A DNA stretch of 14,829 bases from Hodarchaeum sp048939265 (GCA_048939265.1 JBHLPQ010000089.1:1-14829), one strand, 5' to 3'; positions 1-7,316 are shown, numbered from the stretch's first letter. Program-made: numbers and translations. The notes: a model not told the origin generated them from the letters alone.

Positions 1-90
1 TCTCACTGCGGCTTCAAATCTTATAGTGGGTTCAGAACCGCTTTCATTAAAGAGTTTGGACATTCTCCAGGAGAATCTTCCCATGTCTAA
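1..90 (+). CDS. AraC-family regulator, C-terminal end only (AdaA-like partner of the methyltransferase)
   Basis: Frame 1 is open from the window edge to TAA at 88-90. The 29 residues include CGFKSYSGFRTAFIKEFG followed by HSPGE. This is the second helix-turn-helix and closing motif of AraC-type DNA-binding domains (Gly-Phe, aromatic, Phe, Lys, Phe-Gly, Ser-Pro). The stop overlaps the ATG of the methyltransferase gene (ATGTCTAA, 83-90). AraC domains are fused to O6-alkylguanine methyltransferases in bacterial Ada-type proteins, or paired with them as AdaA/AdaB. I therefore infer an alkylation-response regulator, but its N-terminal part lies outside the window. The peptide is short but the motif is very characteristic. 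Confidence 0.72.
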   Translation, partial: SHCGFKSYSGFRTAFIKEFGHSPGESSHV

Positions 91-610
91 GGTAGTTTAT
101 CACCGTGTGAAGAGCCCTTTGGGCACTTTGATTATTGGAACCACCTCTAAAGGATGTTGTCTTCTTGAGTTCGAAGATAGCCACAGTTTAACTGAAATTA
201 ACTCCCGATACAACAAATGGTATAAGATGGAGTGTGTTGAAGGTTCACACCTGATACTTGATACCCTTGAAAGTGAGCTCCAAGCTTACTTCGAGGGAAA
301 ATTGCTATCATTTTCTATTCCACTTGACCTTCGAGGGACTCCGTTTGAGATTTCAGTGTGGAATGAATTACTAAACATACCATATGGGGAGACTAAATCC
401 TATCTTGATGTTGCTCGAGCCATAGGGAATCCGTCTGCATCTCGTGCTGTAGGTCGAGCAAATGGCAATAATCCAGTAGCTATAGTGGTTCCTTGTCATA
501 GGGTGATTGCTAGTAATGGAACATTACATGGATATGGCGGAGGATTGTGGAGGAAAGAAAAGCTTTTAGCTCTGGAATCACGAAAGAAGAATTTAACAGA
601 TTTCATCTAA
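83..610 (+). CDS. ogt: Methylated-DNA--protein-cysteine methyltransferase (O6-alkylguanine-DNA alkyltransferase)
   Basis: This suicide DNA-repair enzyme moves the alkyl group from O6-alkylguanine to its own cysteine. With the ATG at 83 it has 175 residues, normal for Ogt/AdaB. An N-terminal ribonuclease-H-like domain (about 3-80, opening VVYHRVKSPLGTL) precedes the catalytic domain. That domain shows YGETKSY (about 101-107), the recognition-helix segment RAVGRANGNNP (121-131), the active site PCHRV with Cys138, and GYGGGLWRKE after it. I prefer ATG 83 to the in-frame GTG at 26: an AGGAG-like site (69-73) precedes it, it gives the usual family N-terminus, and 26-82 codes for the AraC protein in another frame. 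The 8-bp overlap suggests translational coupling. Family closest in feel: bacterial AraC-Ogt fusion proteins. Confidence 0.93.
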   Translation: MSKVVYHRVKSPLGTLIIGTTSKGCCLLEFEDSHSLTEINSRYNKWYKMECVEGSHLILDTLESELQAYFEGKLLSFSIPLDLRGTPFEISVWNELLNIPYGETKSYLDVARAIGNPSASRAVGRANGNNPVAIVVPCHRVIASNGTLHGYGGGLWRKEKLLALESRKKNLTDFI

Positions 611-644
611 TAAGTTATTTTTGTCCCAAAATTAAGGTTATTAC

Positions 645-654
645 TTCTATAGAA
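645..654. promoter_or_regulatory. Palindrome and possible TATA/operator upstream of the toxin-antitoxin pair
   Basis: TTCTATAGAA is a perfect 10-bp palindrome with a TATA-like core, 42 bp before the ATG at 697. Arms AAGGTT (634-639) and AACCTT (654-659) overlap it. AbrB-type antitoxins commonly bind inverted repeats in their own promoter, so it may serve as both TATA box and operator. This is inference from position and symmetry only. Confidence 0.35.
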
Positions 655-696
655 ACCTTTTAATTCATTCCCACCTCGGCCCACTTAGTGGTATTG

Positions 697-921
697 ATGA
701 AAGTTTCAATTGATGAAAAAGGAAGAATAACCATTCCGCAAGAATTACGAAAAAAATTAGGGTTAACCGCTGGAGTAGAACTAAACTTATCAATAATAAA
801 AGATTTCATCCTTATTAAAAAAGCCCTTTCAGCAAAAGAATTTGAAAAACTCTCCGATAATATAAGTGAATCCTTAAGACAAGAAACAGATTCACCAATA
901 AAAATCGAAAAGTTATTCTGA
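697..921 (+). CDS. vapB: AbrB/SpoVT-type antitoxin (VapB-like)
   Basis: This is a 74-residue protein with an N-terminal swapped-hairpin AbrB domain: MKVSIDEKGRITIPQELRKK followed by LGL and a Gly-Val-Glu turn (residues 1-45). The acidic C-terminal tail (about 46-74, Glu/Asp-rich, ending IEKLF) is the usual toxin-wrapping segment. The PIN-domain gene begins 12 bp downstream, the classic antitoxin-toxin order. The start is uncertain: GTG 688 and TTG 694 are in frame, but ATG 697 gives the family-typical N-terminus. It would neutralise the PIN RNase and probably autoregulate the pair. Confidence 0.85.
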   Translation: MKVSIDEKGRITIPQELRKKLGLTAGVELNLSIIKDFILIKKALSAKEFEKLSDNISESLRQETDSPIKIEKLF

Positions 922-933
922 GGGAACAAATTC

Positions 934-1407
934 ATGGCTATCACTATTGATTCAATGATTTGGATCTATAATTATGATCCTTTTGCACCAGAATCAAAGA
1001 ATGTGAAAAGTTGGCTAATGGGTAAGGACGGCGCTCTTCAATCCTATGAACAGATAATATTAAACACTATAATACCAATAGAAGTACTGCATTCTATCTA
1101 TAAGAAACCTTCTGTAGATTTTACTACAGCGTATAATGCAGCATTGGGAATTATTGCCTTGGAAAATGTAGTTCTTATAGATTTTGACACACGACTTTTA
1201 GCAGAATCAATGACTCTCTTAGGAGATTATCGAACCTATGGAATCGGAGGAAGAGATGCTTCCATCTTAGCAACAATGAAGGATCGGAATGTTGTTGAAA
1301 TAGCAACTCATGATAAGAATATTTTGGCTATACCTGAGTTTTATAGGATAGATCCTGTTTTTTCTCCCCCTCTAATTCTAGATGTAGATGAACCGTTCAA
1401 CGGATGA
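934..1407 (+). CDS. vapC: PIN-domain ribonuclease toxin (VapC-like)
   Basis: This is a 157-residue PIN-domain protein. The four acidic metal-site positions are visible: Asp6 in TIDSMIW, Glu50 in PIEVLHSIY, Asp108 in GGRDASILATM and Asp127 in THDKN. PIN domains bind Mg/Mn ions and cut RNA; VapC toxins typically attack tRNA or rRNA. The substrate cannot be told here. A ribosome site (GAGGGA, about 920-925) lies 8 nt before the ATG. Pairing with the AbrB gene makes toxin-antitoxin the best reading. The stop is 9 bp from the converging end of the MtmB-like gene, and a T6 run (1413-1418) could end its transcript. The C-terminal extension after the last Asp (about 30 residues) is slightly long for VapC. 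Confidence 0.85.
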   Translation: MAITIDSMIWIYNYDPFAPESKNVKSWLMGKDGALQSYEQIILNTIIPIEVLHSIYKKPSVDFTTAYNAALGIIALENVVLIDFDTRLLAESMTLLGDYRTYGIGGRDASILATMKDRNVVEIATHDKNILAIPEFYRIDPVFSPPLILDVDEPFNG

Positions 1408-1412
1408 AATAA

Positions 1413-1418
1413 TTTTTT
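1413..1418 (+). terminator. Short T-run between converging genes
   Basis: Six consecutive T follow the PIN gene stop (TGA 1405-1407) by 5 nt. Archaeal RNA polymerase often terminates at T-runs without a hairpin, and no hairpin is evident. The last T overlaps the converging gene's stop codon. Confidence 0.35.
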
Positions 1419-2808
1419 ACTCTAAATTAAGACCTAGTTCTTGTAATTCCCTTTTAACTTGTGTATATATGTCAAGATACTCTTTAGAAGGCTTTACAGT
1501 GGTCACATCATAACATTCTTGAAATCTTTTACCTAGTGGTGGATTTGCAAGCTTTTGATCGTATTTATGGACAAGTTGTTTAACTAACTCGTTTGCATCT
1601 GCCCTCTTCATCCCAGAAGCCGCATGGCCAACTTCACATCCCATTCTGGCTTCCATGCCTGTTTCTCGATCAAGATATTGACTTTTTGCAGCAGAAGCGT
1701 TGTTGATATGAATACCAGAAACAGTTCCAATGATTGAACTGGCGGCAATCTCAAACAAACAAATATCTGTACAAGGGCCTGCTGCTGTGATTGCTTCTGC
1801 TGCAGTCAAGAGATGCGTATTTCGACTAAGAGCTTGACCAACAATGCCCGCACACCACAGAGATTCTCGTGTGGTGCTACAAGAATACTTGATGTGCGTG
1901 ACTGGGAAGTCGGAATACGCAACATGATGCACAAGGAGTCCTTGTAAATGGTGGGCTAGTGTAACAATTGCAGTTCCTTCTGGGCCACCAGCATATCCTC
2001 CCATCAATGGTACATATACAGCACCAGGTATAATATCTTTTTCTCTCTCGGAATAATATAATGCTTTTGTGAGCTGATTGTAATCAGTTTTAAGTTCCGC
2101 AAGTGAAGCGATAAGGTTTCCATCTACAGACCTAACCCCGAGCTCTGACTGACTTGCAGCCACATATGCAGCTGAGGAGAGTGCAGTTCCCAATAGGTTG
2201 TGAAAACCAATTCCAGGACGACCTGCTCGTTTGGCACCTTCTTTTGAATAGATAACGTTGTATATCGAAGCTAAAACTTCTACAGGAGCTCCTGCTTTTG
2301 GAACCATCCCAAAAATAGAGTGTAATGGACAACCCCCGCTGACTGTGTCAGCTAATGGTTCTTGAGCATAACTTTGAACCACCTGGATGTAGATATCTTC
2401 AGAAATTTCTCCTCCACCAGAAGTTAAACAAAGAGGAGGTACTTTATCTTCTACCTTCCTCGGGGCCATTTCTCTCACATCTGCTCCCTCACCAAATATA
2501 ATGCGTTTGGGAGCGCTTCTCAAAGCTTCGTTGATCTCTGCTTCCTCAAATTTAATTTGACGATGAGAACTTAGACAAAGGGTACCTGTTTCCAAATAAA
2601 GATTCAGAGCGGCATTAAAGACATCATCTGCGAGCGAATTATCATCTGGGATCAAATTATCTGAACTAAATTTAATATCATACTCCTTTATGACCTCTAC
2701 GATTTTTGGTGCCAGTATTTTGCGATCAAAATCATTCTCAAGGCAAACTGGACCAGTTTCCGCTTTTTTTAGGATTTCTATCATTGATGGATCTGACATT
2801 TGACTCAT
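1417..2808 (-). CDS. mtmB: MtmB-family methylamine:corrinoid methyltransferase homologue lacking pyrrolysine
   Basis: The 463 residues align end to end by eye with monomethylamine methyltransferase MtmB (about 458 aa), a TIM-barrel enzyme that moves a methyl group from an amine to a cobalt-corrinoid protein. Recognisable blocks are GRPG (196-199), GGYAGGPEGT (270-279), AGPCTDICL (343-351), TGMEARM (383-389) and FQECYDV (429-435). In methanogen MtmB an in-frame TAG codes pyrrolysine right after the GRPGMGV block. Here that position is His203 (codon CAC, complement of 2200-2202), and the frame has no TAG. The catalytic imine chemistry of pyrrolysine is thus absent and the substrate is probably different. 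No corrinoid protein or Pyl genes are in the window. The ATG at 2808 has no clear Shine-Dalgarno; Met4 is an alternative. Confidence 0.87.
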   Translation of the reverse strand: MSQMSDPSMIEILKKAETGPVCLENDFDRKILAPKIVEVIKEYDIKFSSDNLIPDDNSLADDVFNAALNLYLETGTLCLSSHRQIKFEEAEINEALRSAPKRIIFGEGADVREMAPRKVEDKVPPLCLTSGGGEISEDIYIQVVQSYAQEPLADTVSGGCPLHSIFGMVPKAGAPVEVLASIYNVIYSKEGAKRAGRPGIGFHNLLGTALSSAAYVAASQSELGVRSVDGNLIASLAELKTDYNQLTKALYYSEREKDIIPGAVYVPLMGGYAGGPEGTAIVTLAHHLQGLLVHHVAYSDFPVTHIKYSCSTTRESLWCAGIVGQALSRNTHLLTAAEAITAAGPCTDICLFEIAASSIIGTVSGIHINNASAAKSQYLDRETGMEARMGCEVGHAASGMKRADANELVKQLVHKYDQKLANPPLGKRFQECYDVTTVKPSKEYLDIYTQVKRELQELGLNLE

Positions 2809-2876
2809 TTTTTAGATATGGAGAAAGTGATTATGATCTTTTCCCTCTTCACGAATTTTGAAACCATGAATGGGGT

Positions 2877-2900
2877 CGTAAAATAGAAAGAAAAATAAAC
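2877..2900 (-). terminator. T-rich tract after the small GTPase gene
   Basis: On the minus strand, about 22 nt past the GTPase stop, the sequence runs through TTTATTTTTCTTTCTATTTTA. This fits archaeal intrinsic termination. The 114-bp gap also has to hold the promoter of the MtmB-like gene, for which I see no clear TATA box beyond this AT-rich stretch. Confidence 0.4.
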
Positions 2901-2922
2901 GAATAATTAGAGTGGATCTTGC

Positions 2923-3540
2923 CTATTCATTGTATGATGGTATGAAATCCATCCACTTAGGCCTTTGTGTTAATGTTTGTGATCTCCTCAACTGTCCTTC
3001 TTTTAAATCTCTGATAAAGATTATTATTTGCCTAAAAATATTTTCTACTGCCTCAACATCTTTAGAGGTACATTTAAAGGAAAGTTCACAACTAAATCTC
3101 TGAGTATAATTTTCTAAATAGACGTTTCGTTCTTCAACGGTTGCAATATCATATTTTGTGCCTATTAGAAATCGGGGGACGCTTTTATTCAGAAAATCAA
3201 TCCATTCTGGAAGAGCAAAGAGAGAGCCAATATCAGTCAGATCGAAACAGAGAAGAGCCCCATCTGCTCCCTCAAAGAATCTTTTAAACACCATTTTCAT
3301 GTTCTTGAATTGTTCTTGCCCTCCTAGATCCCACAACTGAATTTTTGCGTCGTGACCTACACCAATAGAGAAAATCTTTGAATGAAATTCCACTGCAATG
3401 GTCTGTTTTGCTTCTGAGTAGAAGGAGTTATTGACAAAAGTTTTTGCAATCGTGGTTTTGCCAACTCCCCCTTCGCCTAGAATGACCAATTTCAATGGTT
3501 TTCTTGGATCGGAACGTATGGAACTAAATAGCCTCACCAT
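2923..3540 (-). CDS. Ras/Arf-like small GTPase
   Basis: This is a 205-residue P-loop GTPase. Visible motifs are G1 GEGGVGKT (22-29), G2 Thr47 in QTIAVEF, G3 WDLGGQEQF (70-78, catalytic-type Gln75), G4 TKYD (128-131, Thr in place of the usual Asn) and G5 CTSKD (157-161). The 20-residue N-terminal extension and the tail carry no lipidation motif; there is no CaaX or Cys-Cys. The WDLGGQE form resembles Arf, Rab and MglA-type proteins. It lies 8 bp downstream of a Roadblock gene on the same strand, with an AAGGTG site before its ATG. This recalls MglB/MglA, where the Roadblock dimer acts as GTPase activator. I infer a regulated membrane-associated switch; effector and location are unknown. Confidence 0.93.
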   Translation of the reverse strand: MVRLFSSIRSDPRKPLKLVILGEGGVGKTTIAKTFVNNSFYSEAKQTIAVEFHSKIFSIGVGHDAKIQLWDLGGQEQFKNMKMVFKRFFEGADGALLCFDLTDIGSLFALPEWIDFLNKSVPRFLIGTKYDIATVEERNVYLENYTQRFSCELSFKCTSKDVEAVENIFRQIIIFIRDLKEGQLRRSQTLTQRPKWMDFIPSYNE

Positions 3541-3548
3541 TCACACCT

Positions 3549-3947
3549 TTAAATTAAACCAGCGAGTTTTTCAGCCGCCCGTTTTATATCTAACAAAACT
3601 AATCCCAGTTTTGCGTTAGATTTAGCTATTCCTACTAAAACAGCATGTTCTCCCGCATCACGTATGATAACCAGACCATCTGTTCCTGTGATTAATACCT
3701 GGTCCATTATTCCTCGTTCTAATTCAAGTACAATTCGATCAGATAATGAAAGGCTAGCAGCAGTCATTGCACCAATTCGATCCTCATCAACAGTCGTGAA
3801 TAGTGCACTAGCAATCGATAACCCTTCTTTTGAGACAACTGCGAGGCCCTCCAAGTCTGGAATTCTTGATTGGAGTTCTTTCAGGATTCTTTCGATTTCG
3901 TGTAACCGATCCATCGTCTCTGAATTCTGATTGGTTTCGAGATACAT
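3549..3947 (-). CDS. Roadblock/LC7-domain protein
   Basis: This is a 132-residue protein made of a single Roadblock/LC7 domain. A helix (about 12-28) leads to IPDLEGLAVVSKEGLSIAS. The long central helix follows (about 54-77, RIGAMTAASLSLSDRIVLEL), then strands QVLITGTDGLVIIRD and HAVLVGIA, and a final helix. Roadblock proteins dimerise and bind Ras-like GTPases, as activators (MglB) or scaffolds (Ragulator). It precedes the GTPase gene by 8 bp and is surely co-transcribed. An AGGAAG ribosome site lies about 9 nt before the ATG at 3947; Met12 is a less likely alternative start. The role as regulator of the neighbouring GTPase is inferred from this arrangement. Confidence 0.92.
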   Translation of the reverse strand: MYLETNQNSETMDRLHEIERILKELQSRIPDLEGLAVVSKEGLSIASALFTTVDEDRIGAMTAASLSLSDRIVLELERGIMDQVLITGTDGLVIIRDAGEHAVLVGIAKSNAKLGLVLLDIKRAAEKLAGLI

Positions 3948-4035
3948 TGGAAATTCTTCCTAGAATAAAAATATCAAACCAAACTTCATTTCAGGAATTA
4001 TCTTTTAATGACCTAAAAATTAAGAGACCATTGGA

Positions 4036-4812
4036 TTAAATTTGCTTGATTTCAATTCCAAGATCAGTTAACAATGTTCTAATTTGTTGTTTTTGTTTCA
4101 TGCCTTTTTTATCAAATAAGACTAGTTCAGGAGTGGGAAAGGTTTTTTCAATCATCTGGTGAATAGAACCAGGGTTTAGATGTGGGATTGCATACTTAGC
4201 ACAAATGTGGCCAAAAGCAAACTCAGTTTCGAGCATAGTACGTGTGAATTTTGTTGCATAATGGTTCCCCCCAAATCCGATAACTGACACCCAATCACTA
4301 CCTTGAGAAAGGTTATCAAACTGGGTAGTATTTACCGCGTCAGCAATTAGACGACACGCTTCAAGGTCATTCCATTGAGGTTCTGATGAGCCTACCTCAA
4401 TAAAAACTATCGTGGATTCAGCATAGGGGCCGTGATGAGTAACCTCTAGACTTATCTCGTAATCAAAGAGAAGATCATACTTTCCTGCAATCATCAGTTC
4501 TTGGATATTCAACAAAAACCTTTTTATGAGAAAAGAGTGACAATTTACCAGTGTGGCATCTCTTCCACCGAATTCAGCAGGTCCAAAGTTCCCAATAGGA
4601 TGGACAGTGAGACTAGGCCGCAAACTTCGAGCAGAGTGACGAGAAAGATAAATCCCTGTTGCAGCTAGTGGAACACTTTCTGCTACAGACTGATCTGAGA
4701 GAATTGATATTTCACCAACAATGGAAAGATGATCTTTCAGCTGAGAATGAATGAACTGTGAGATATTCATCCCTGCAATATCCTCACGACTTGCTAACAA
4801 GCGTATGTTCAT
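4036..4812 (-). CDS. dtdA: D-aminoacyl-tRNA deacylase, archaeal DTD2/GEK1 type
   Basis: The enzyme hydrolyses D-amino acids wrongly attached to tRNA, keeping protein synthesis chirally clean. The family motifs are present; numbering is from the chosen ATG at 4812 (258 residues). They are LTVHPIGNFG (68-77), EFGGRDATLVNCHSFLIKR (80-98), VTHHGPYAES (124-133), FIEVGSS (137-143), WND (147-149), GFGGNHYATKF (179-189) and FGHICAKYAI (200-209). The His, Gly and Asn clusters are the expected zinc and active-site region. A GTG at 4824 is in frame, but GTGAG lies 7 nt before the ATG and would be its ribosome site. The gene sits between the receptor and Roadblock genes on the same strand, with 50-90 bp gaps. 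It is a housekeeping gene and supports an archaeal host. Confidence 0.9.
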   Translation of the reverse strand: MNIRLLASREDIAGMNISQFIHSQLKDHLSIVGEISILSDQSVAESVPLAATGIYLSRHSARSLRPSLTVHPIGNFGPAEFGGRDATLVNCHSFLIKRFLLNIQELMIAGKYDLLFDYEISLEVTHHGPYAESTIVFIEVGSSEPQWNDLEACRLIADAVNTTQFDNLSQGSDWVSVIGFGGNHYATKFTRTMLETEFAFGHICAKYAIPHLNPGSIHQMIEKTFPTPELVLFDKKGMKQKQQIRTLLTDLGIEIKQI

Positions 4813-4881
4813 TTTGAATCTCACAGATTGGCTTTTAACATTAACACTAATCCAAGAAGTTGTTATAGGCTCATAGTTTAC

Positions 4882-7266
4882 CTAAGTTTGAGGGTCAGAT
4901 AAAGGTTCTTTATAAAACAGATTTAAGAATCTTATTTGTTCATCAGAAAGGGGACTAATTACTTTCAGCTGATAACACTTCTCAAGGAATAAATAAATAT
5001 CGTAGGTAGGAATTCCATAAAGAGATAAGTTTGAAATAAATGTCGACACATAAAATATGATTTGTCCATCAACTAAAGAGGGCATTTGCTGTAGAAGATT
5101 AACCAATCTTATCTCTGATTCCTTAAATTGCTCTTTTCGTGCTTTAAATAGCTTATAATCAAAGTGTAATTGTCGGAGTAATCCAAGCAATAGGTGATCA
5201 TACACAAGTGTTTGAGATTTACTTGAAGGTTCTCTAATATTATAATCTTCTAATTCTTGCTGACTAAGTTCTTCTTCGATTGCGGCATGGAGTTCAATTA
5301 TCCTTTCTTTTGTATACTCGCTCAATTTTTCCTCTGAAACCACACTAATAGTTGAATATTCTCCATGGTGCGATAAGATTCCAAAATTCTCCCTCTCTAA
5401 TAAATCAAACTGTCCGCTTTTTAACTCTCGTTGAGAGAGCTCTGTTACAAGATTAGTTATAGCAGAAGTTAATCCTGCAGCTAAATCCAAATCGTGGGCC
5501 ATTGTGAGAAAATTTTCGGAATAAAATGCTAAACCGTGAGCATTTCGACATATAACTGCTCTTATGTTTAGAATATCTGAAAACCGTTGTATTATTGCTT
5601 TCTTATGCTCCATTTTTTTCCTCCTTCGGCCTTGGTATTTCTTTCTTACAGGTACAATAAGAAAGATAAGAAATACAGTAGAGAAGAGCATATAAGGGAA
5701 CAGTTTTGTAATGTCATTCAATGTATTAGGTGGAAATATGGAAGAAGCAATAGTGGAAGTACTTTTAACTGTAGAAACAGTTGAGGCAATACCTCCTGGA
5801 AAAGAGTAAAAATACTCAATGGATTCATCTTGATTATCTGCGATATCGACTGCTATAACTTTGTAACTTACATCCATTCCACTTAAATGTGTTTCTAACC
5901 CATGGAGTGCTGTATCGTTATAATAACGAATCCCATTGGTTGTGACCATTGTATAGTTTTTGTTTCTTGTGAAAGATGCGTTGCTTATCCTTAAACTAAG
6001 GTTTACTATCGTTAGAGTACTTGCATCAATGACTTCTGCATGAAAAGTTCGATTTGAAAGGAAAAATCCAACATTACTGATGATTGGTGACTCATTATCA
6101 ATGTATTCGTCTACCCTGACATTGAAATCAAATTCAGCTGTAGAATGGTAGGTACACTTACTCACAATTTTGAGTAGTGATAACGAGTCATTTATCGAGT
6201 CTTCAAATTCAACAGTTATGTTATAACAACAGAAAGGAATGTTTGTAAAAGTAGTCAGACCTTCCATTGTAGTATTTTGACTAAAGAATTGAGAATCGTT
6301 ATAAGCGCTTATTAAGGTGACTCGAGCATTATGAACATTTCTGTTGTCTAAGTCTTTAACAGCTACAGTGATAGTAGCATCACCACATATATCATCGTAT
6401 AAAATCCACTTTACAGCACTCTGCCATAGATCCCATCCAATCATATTTAGATATAGACCTTGATTAGCTCCCCAAAACACTCTTCTCTCTGCAGCAGGTG
6501 CTAATGTTTCATTATAGCCAATCTTCCCTTTATCTAACGCTACGAGTGATCTATCCCATCTAAATTTCGGTCGATCGTCTGGTTTTGCGAGACTGATGAT
6601 CTCAGAACTTGGAGATAACTCATCATACCCTCCAATATATGTTATTTCACCATCTTGATTATAAACAATTAAATCGTTATTGTTGGGCAATCCTTGGGTG
6701 ATGTAATGATTGACATTAATTATGAAAAAAGAATCATTGAGAAAAGGAGTTGATGTTCTTTTACCCAAATTAAATTCATTATAAGTTTCTGCTGCCATAG
6801 TAAGAATAGGAATCGATACAGTAGCTAATTCTTGGACATTTGTGTCGTTAATAGATCCAGAAATGACAATTGCGTCATAGTTTTCCGTGGTGTAAGAATT
6901 ATTGTCATATTGATAGGTTACATTAAAATCTAGGGAACCTTTCATGAAGTTATAGAAGGGTTCATCAAGAATAGGGTCGGGGCCAGATGAACTGATAATA
7001 AACATAATCCTAGGGTGCTGAAAAGGTTGAAGAGCAAACAAAGGATCATCTGATTCTTGACTTGCTTCATTTGGTTTTGTATTATTCCAGAGGAGTGAAA
7101 TAGTAGGTTTTTGGAAGATATTATTGGAAAAATTGGAATTAAGTGGATATATATTAGAAAGCACGAGAAAAGTAATTGAAGTGAGAAAAGCCAGTCTTAT
7201 AAAACATATTTTATGATAATCATGTAATTTAAAATTTTTTATTGATGGATAAGACCTTTTAGTCAA
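4882..7266 (-). CDS. Membrane receptor-like protein: extracellular GATase/ThuA-like and Ig-like domains, one TM, cytosolic longin-like domain
   Basis: The 794 residues read in order as follows. An N-terminal hydrophobic segment (about 22-42) is a signal peptide or anchor. An alpha/beta region (about 86-290) has MFIISSSGP, YDAIVISGS and IPILTMAAE, and ends VFWGANQGLYLNMIGWDLW, resembling a glutamine-amidotransferase/ThuA-like fold without an obvious catalytic Cys. A beta-sandwich like a carboxypeptidase regulatory domain follows (about 297-355), then a second Ig-like region (about 393-488) and a Ser/Thr-rich linker. A transmembrane helix (about 521-540) ends in a strongly basic stop-transfer KKYQGRRRKKMEHKK. 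The cytosolic domain (about 563-668) has the longin/roadblock-like pattern RAVICRNAHGLAFYS, a helix and GEYSTISVVSEEKL. A helical tail closes it. Many N-x-S/T sites lie outside the membrane. TTG 7266 is the start because of the upstream GGGGAG and the hydrophobic segment. Ligand unknown. Confidence 0.78.
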   Translation of the reverse strand: MTKRSYPSIKNFKLHDYHKICFIRLAFLTSITFLVLSNIYPLNSNFSNNIFQKPTISLLWNNTKPNEASQESDDPLFALQPFQHPRIMFIISSSGPDPILDEPFYNFMKGSLDFNVTYQYDNNSYTTENYDAIVISGSINDTNVQELATVSIPILTMAAETYNEFNLGKRTSTPFLNDSFFIINVNHYITQGLPNNNDLIVYNQDGEITYIGGYDELSPSSEIISLAKPDDRPKFRWDRSLVALDKGKIGYNETLAPAAERRVFWGANQGLYLNMIGWDLWQSAVKWILYDDICGDATITVAVKDLDNRNVHNARVTLISAYNDSQFFSQNTTMEGLTTFTNIPFCCYNITVEFEDSINDSLSLLKIVSKCTYHSTAEFDFNVRVDEYIDNESPIISNVGFFLSNRTFHAEVIDASTLTIVNLSLRISNASFTRNKNYTMVTTNGIRYYNDTALHGLETHLSGMDVSYKVIAVDIADNQDESIEYFYSFPGGIASTVSTVKSTSTIASSIFPPNTLNDITKLFPYMLFSTVFLIFLIVPVRKKYQGRRRKKMEHKKAIIQRFSDILNIRAVICRNAHGLAFYSENFLTMAHDLDLAAGLTSAITNLVTELSQRELKSGQFDLLERENFGILSHHGEYSTISVVSEEKLSEYTKERIIELHAAIEEELSQQELEDYNIREPSSKSQTLVYDHLLLGLLRQLHFDYKLFKARKEQFKESEIRLVNLLQQMPSLVDGQIIFYVSTFISNLSLYGIPTYDIYLFLEKCYQLKVISPLSDEQIRFLNLFYKEPLSDPQT

Positions 7267-7277
7267 AGGGCTTTTAG

Positions 7278-7283
7278 CTCCCC
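7278..7283 (-). promoter_or_regulatory. Ribosome binding site fixing the TTG start of the receptor gene
   Basis: GGGGAG on the minus strand lies 11 nt before TTG 7266-7264. The first in-frame ATG is residue 88, after the N-terminal hydrophobic segment. The TTG start is therefore the reasonable one. Confidence 0.6.
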
Positions 7284-7316
7284 GACAATATTTTGTAATA
7301 TTTCTTAATTAAAATT

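Noticed and set aside
26..82. GTG start 19 codons upstream for the methyltransferase
   Set aside because: This stretch codes for the AraC C-terminus in another frame, and ATG 83 has a ribosome site and gives the usual family N-terminus.
660..944. 94-codon minus-strand frame across the antitoxin gene
   Set aside because: It is antisense to a clear AbrB-domain gene and shows no recognisable motif.
2200..2202. Possible pyrrolysine codon in the MtmB homologue
   Set aside because: The codon is CAC (His); there is no in-frame TAG in the gene, so Pyl insertion is not supported.
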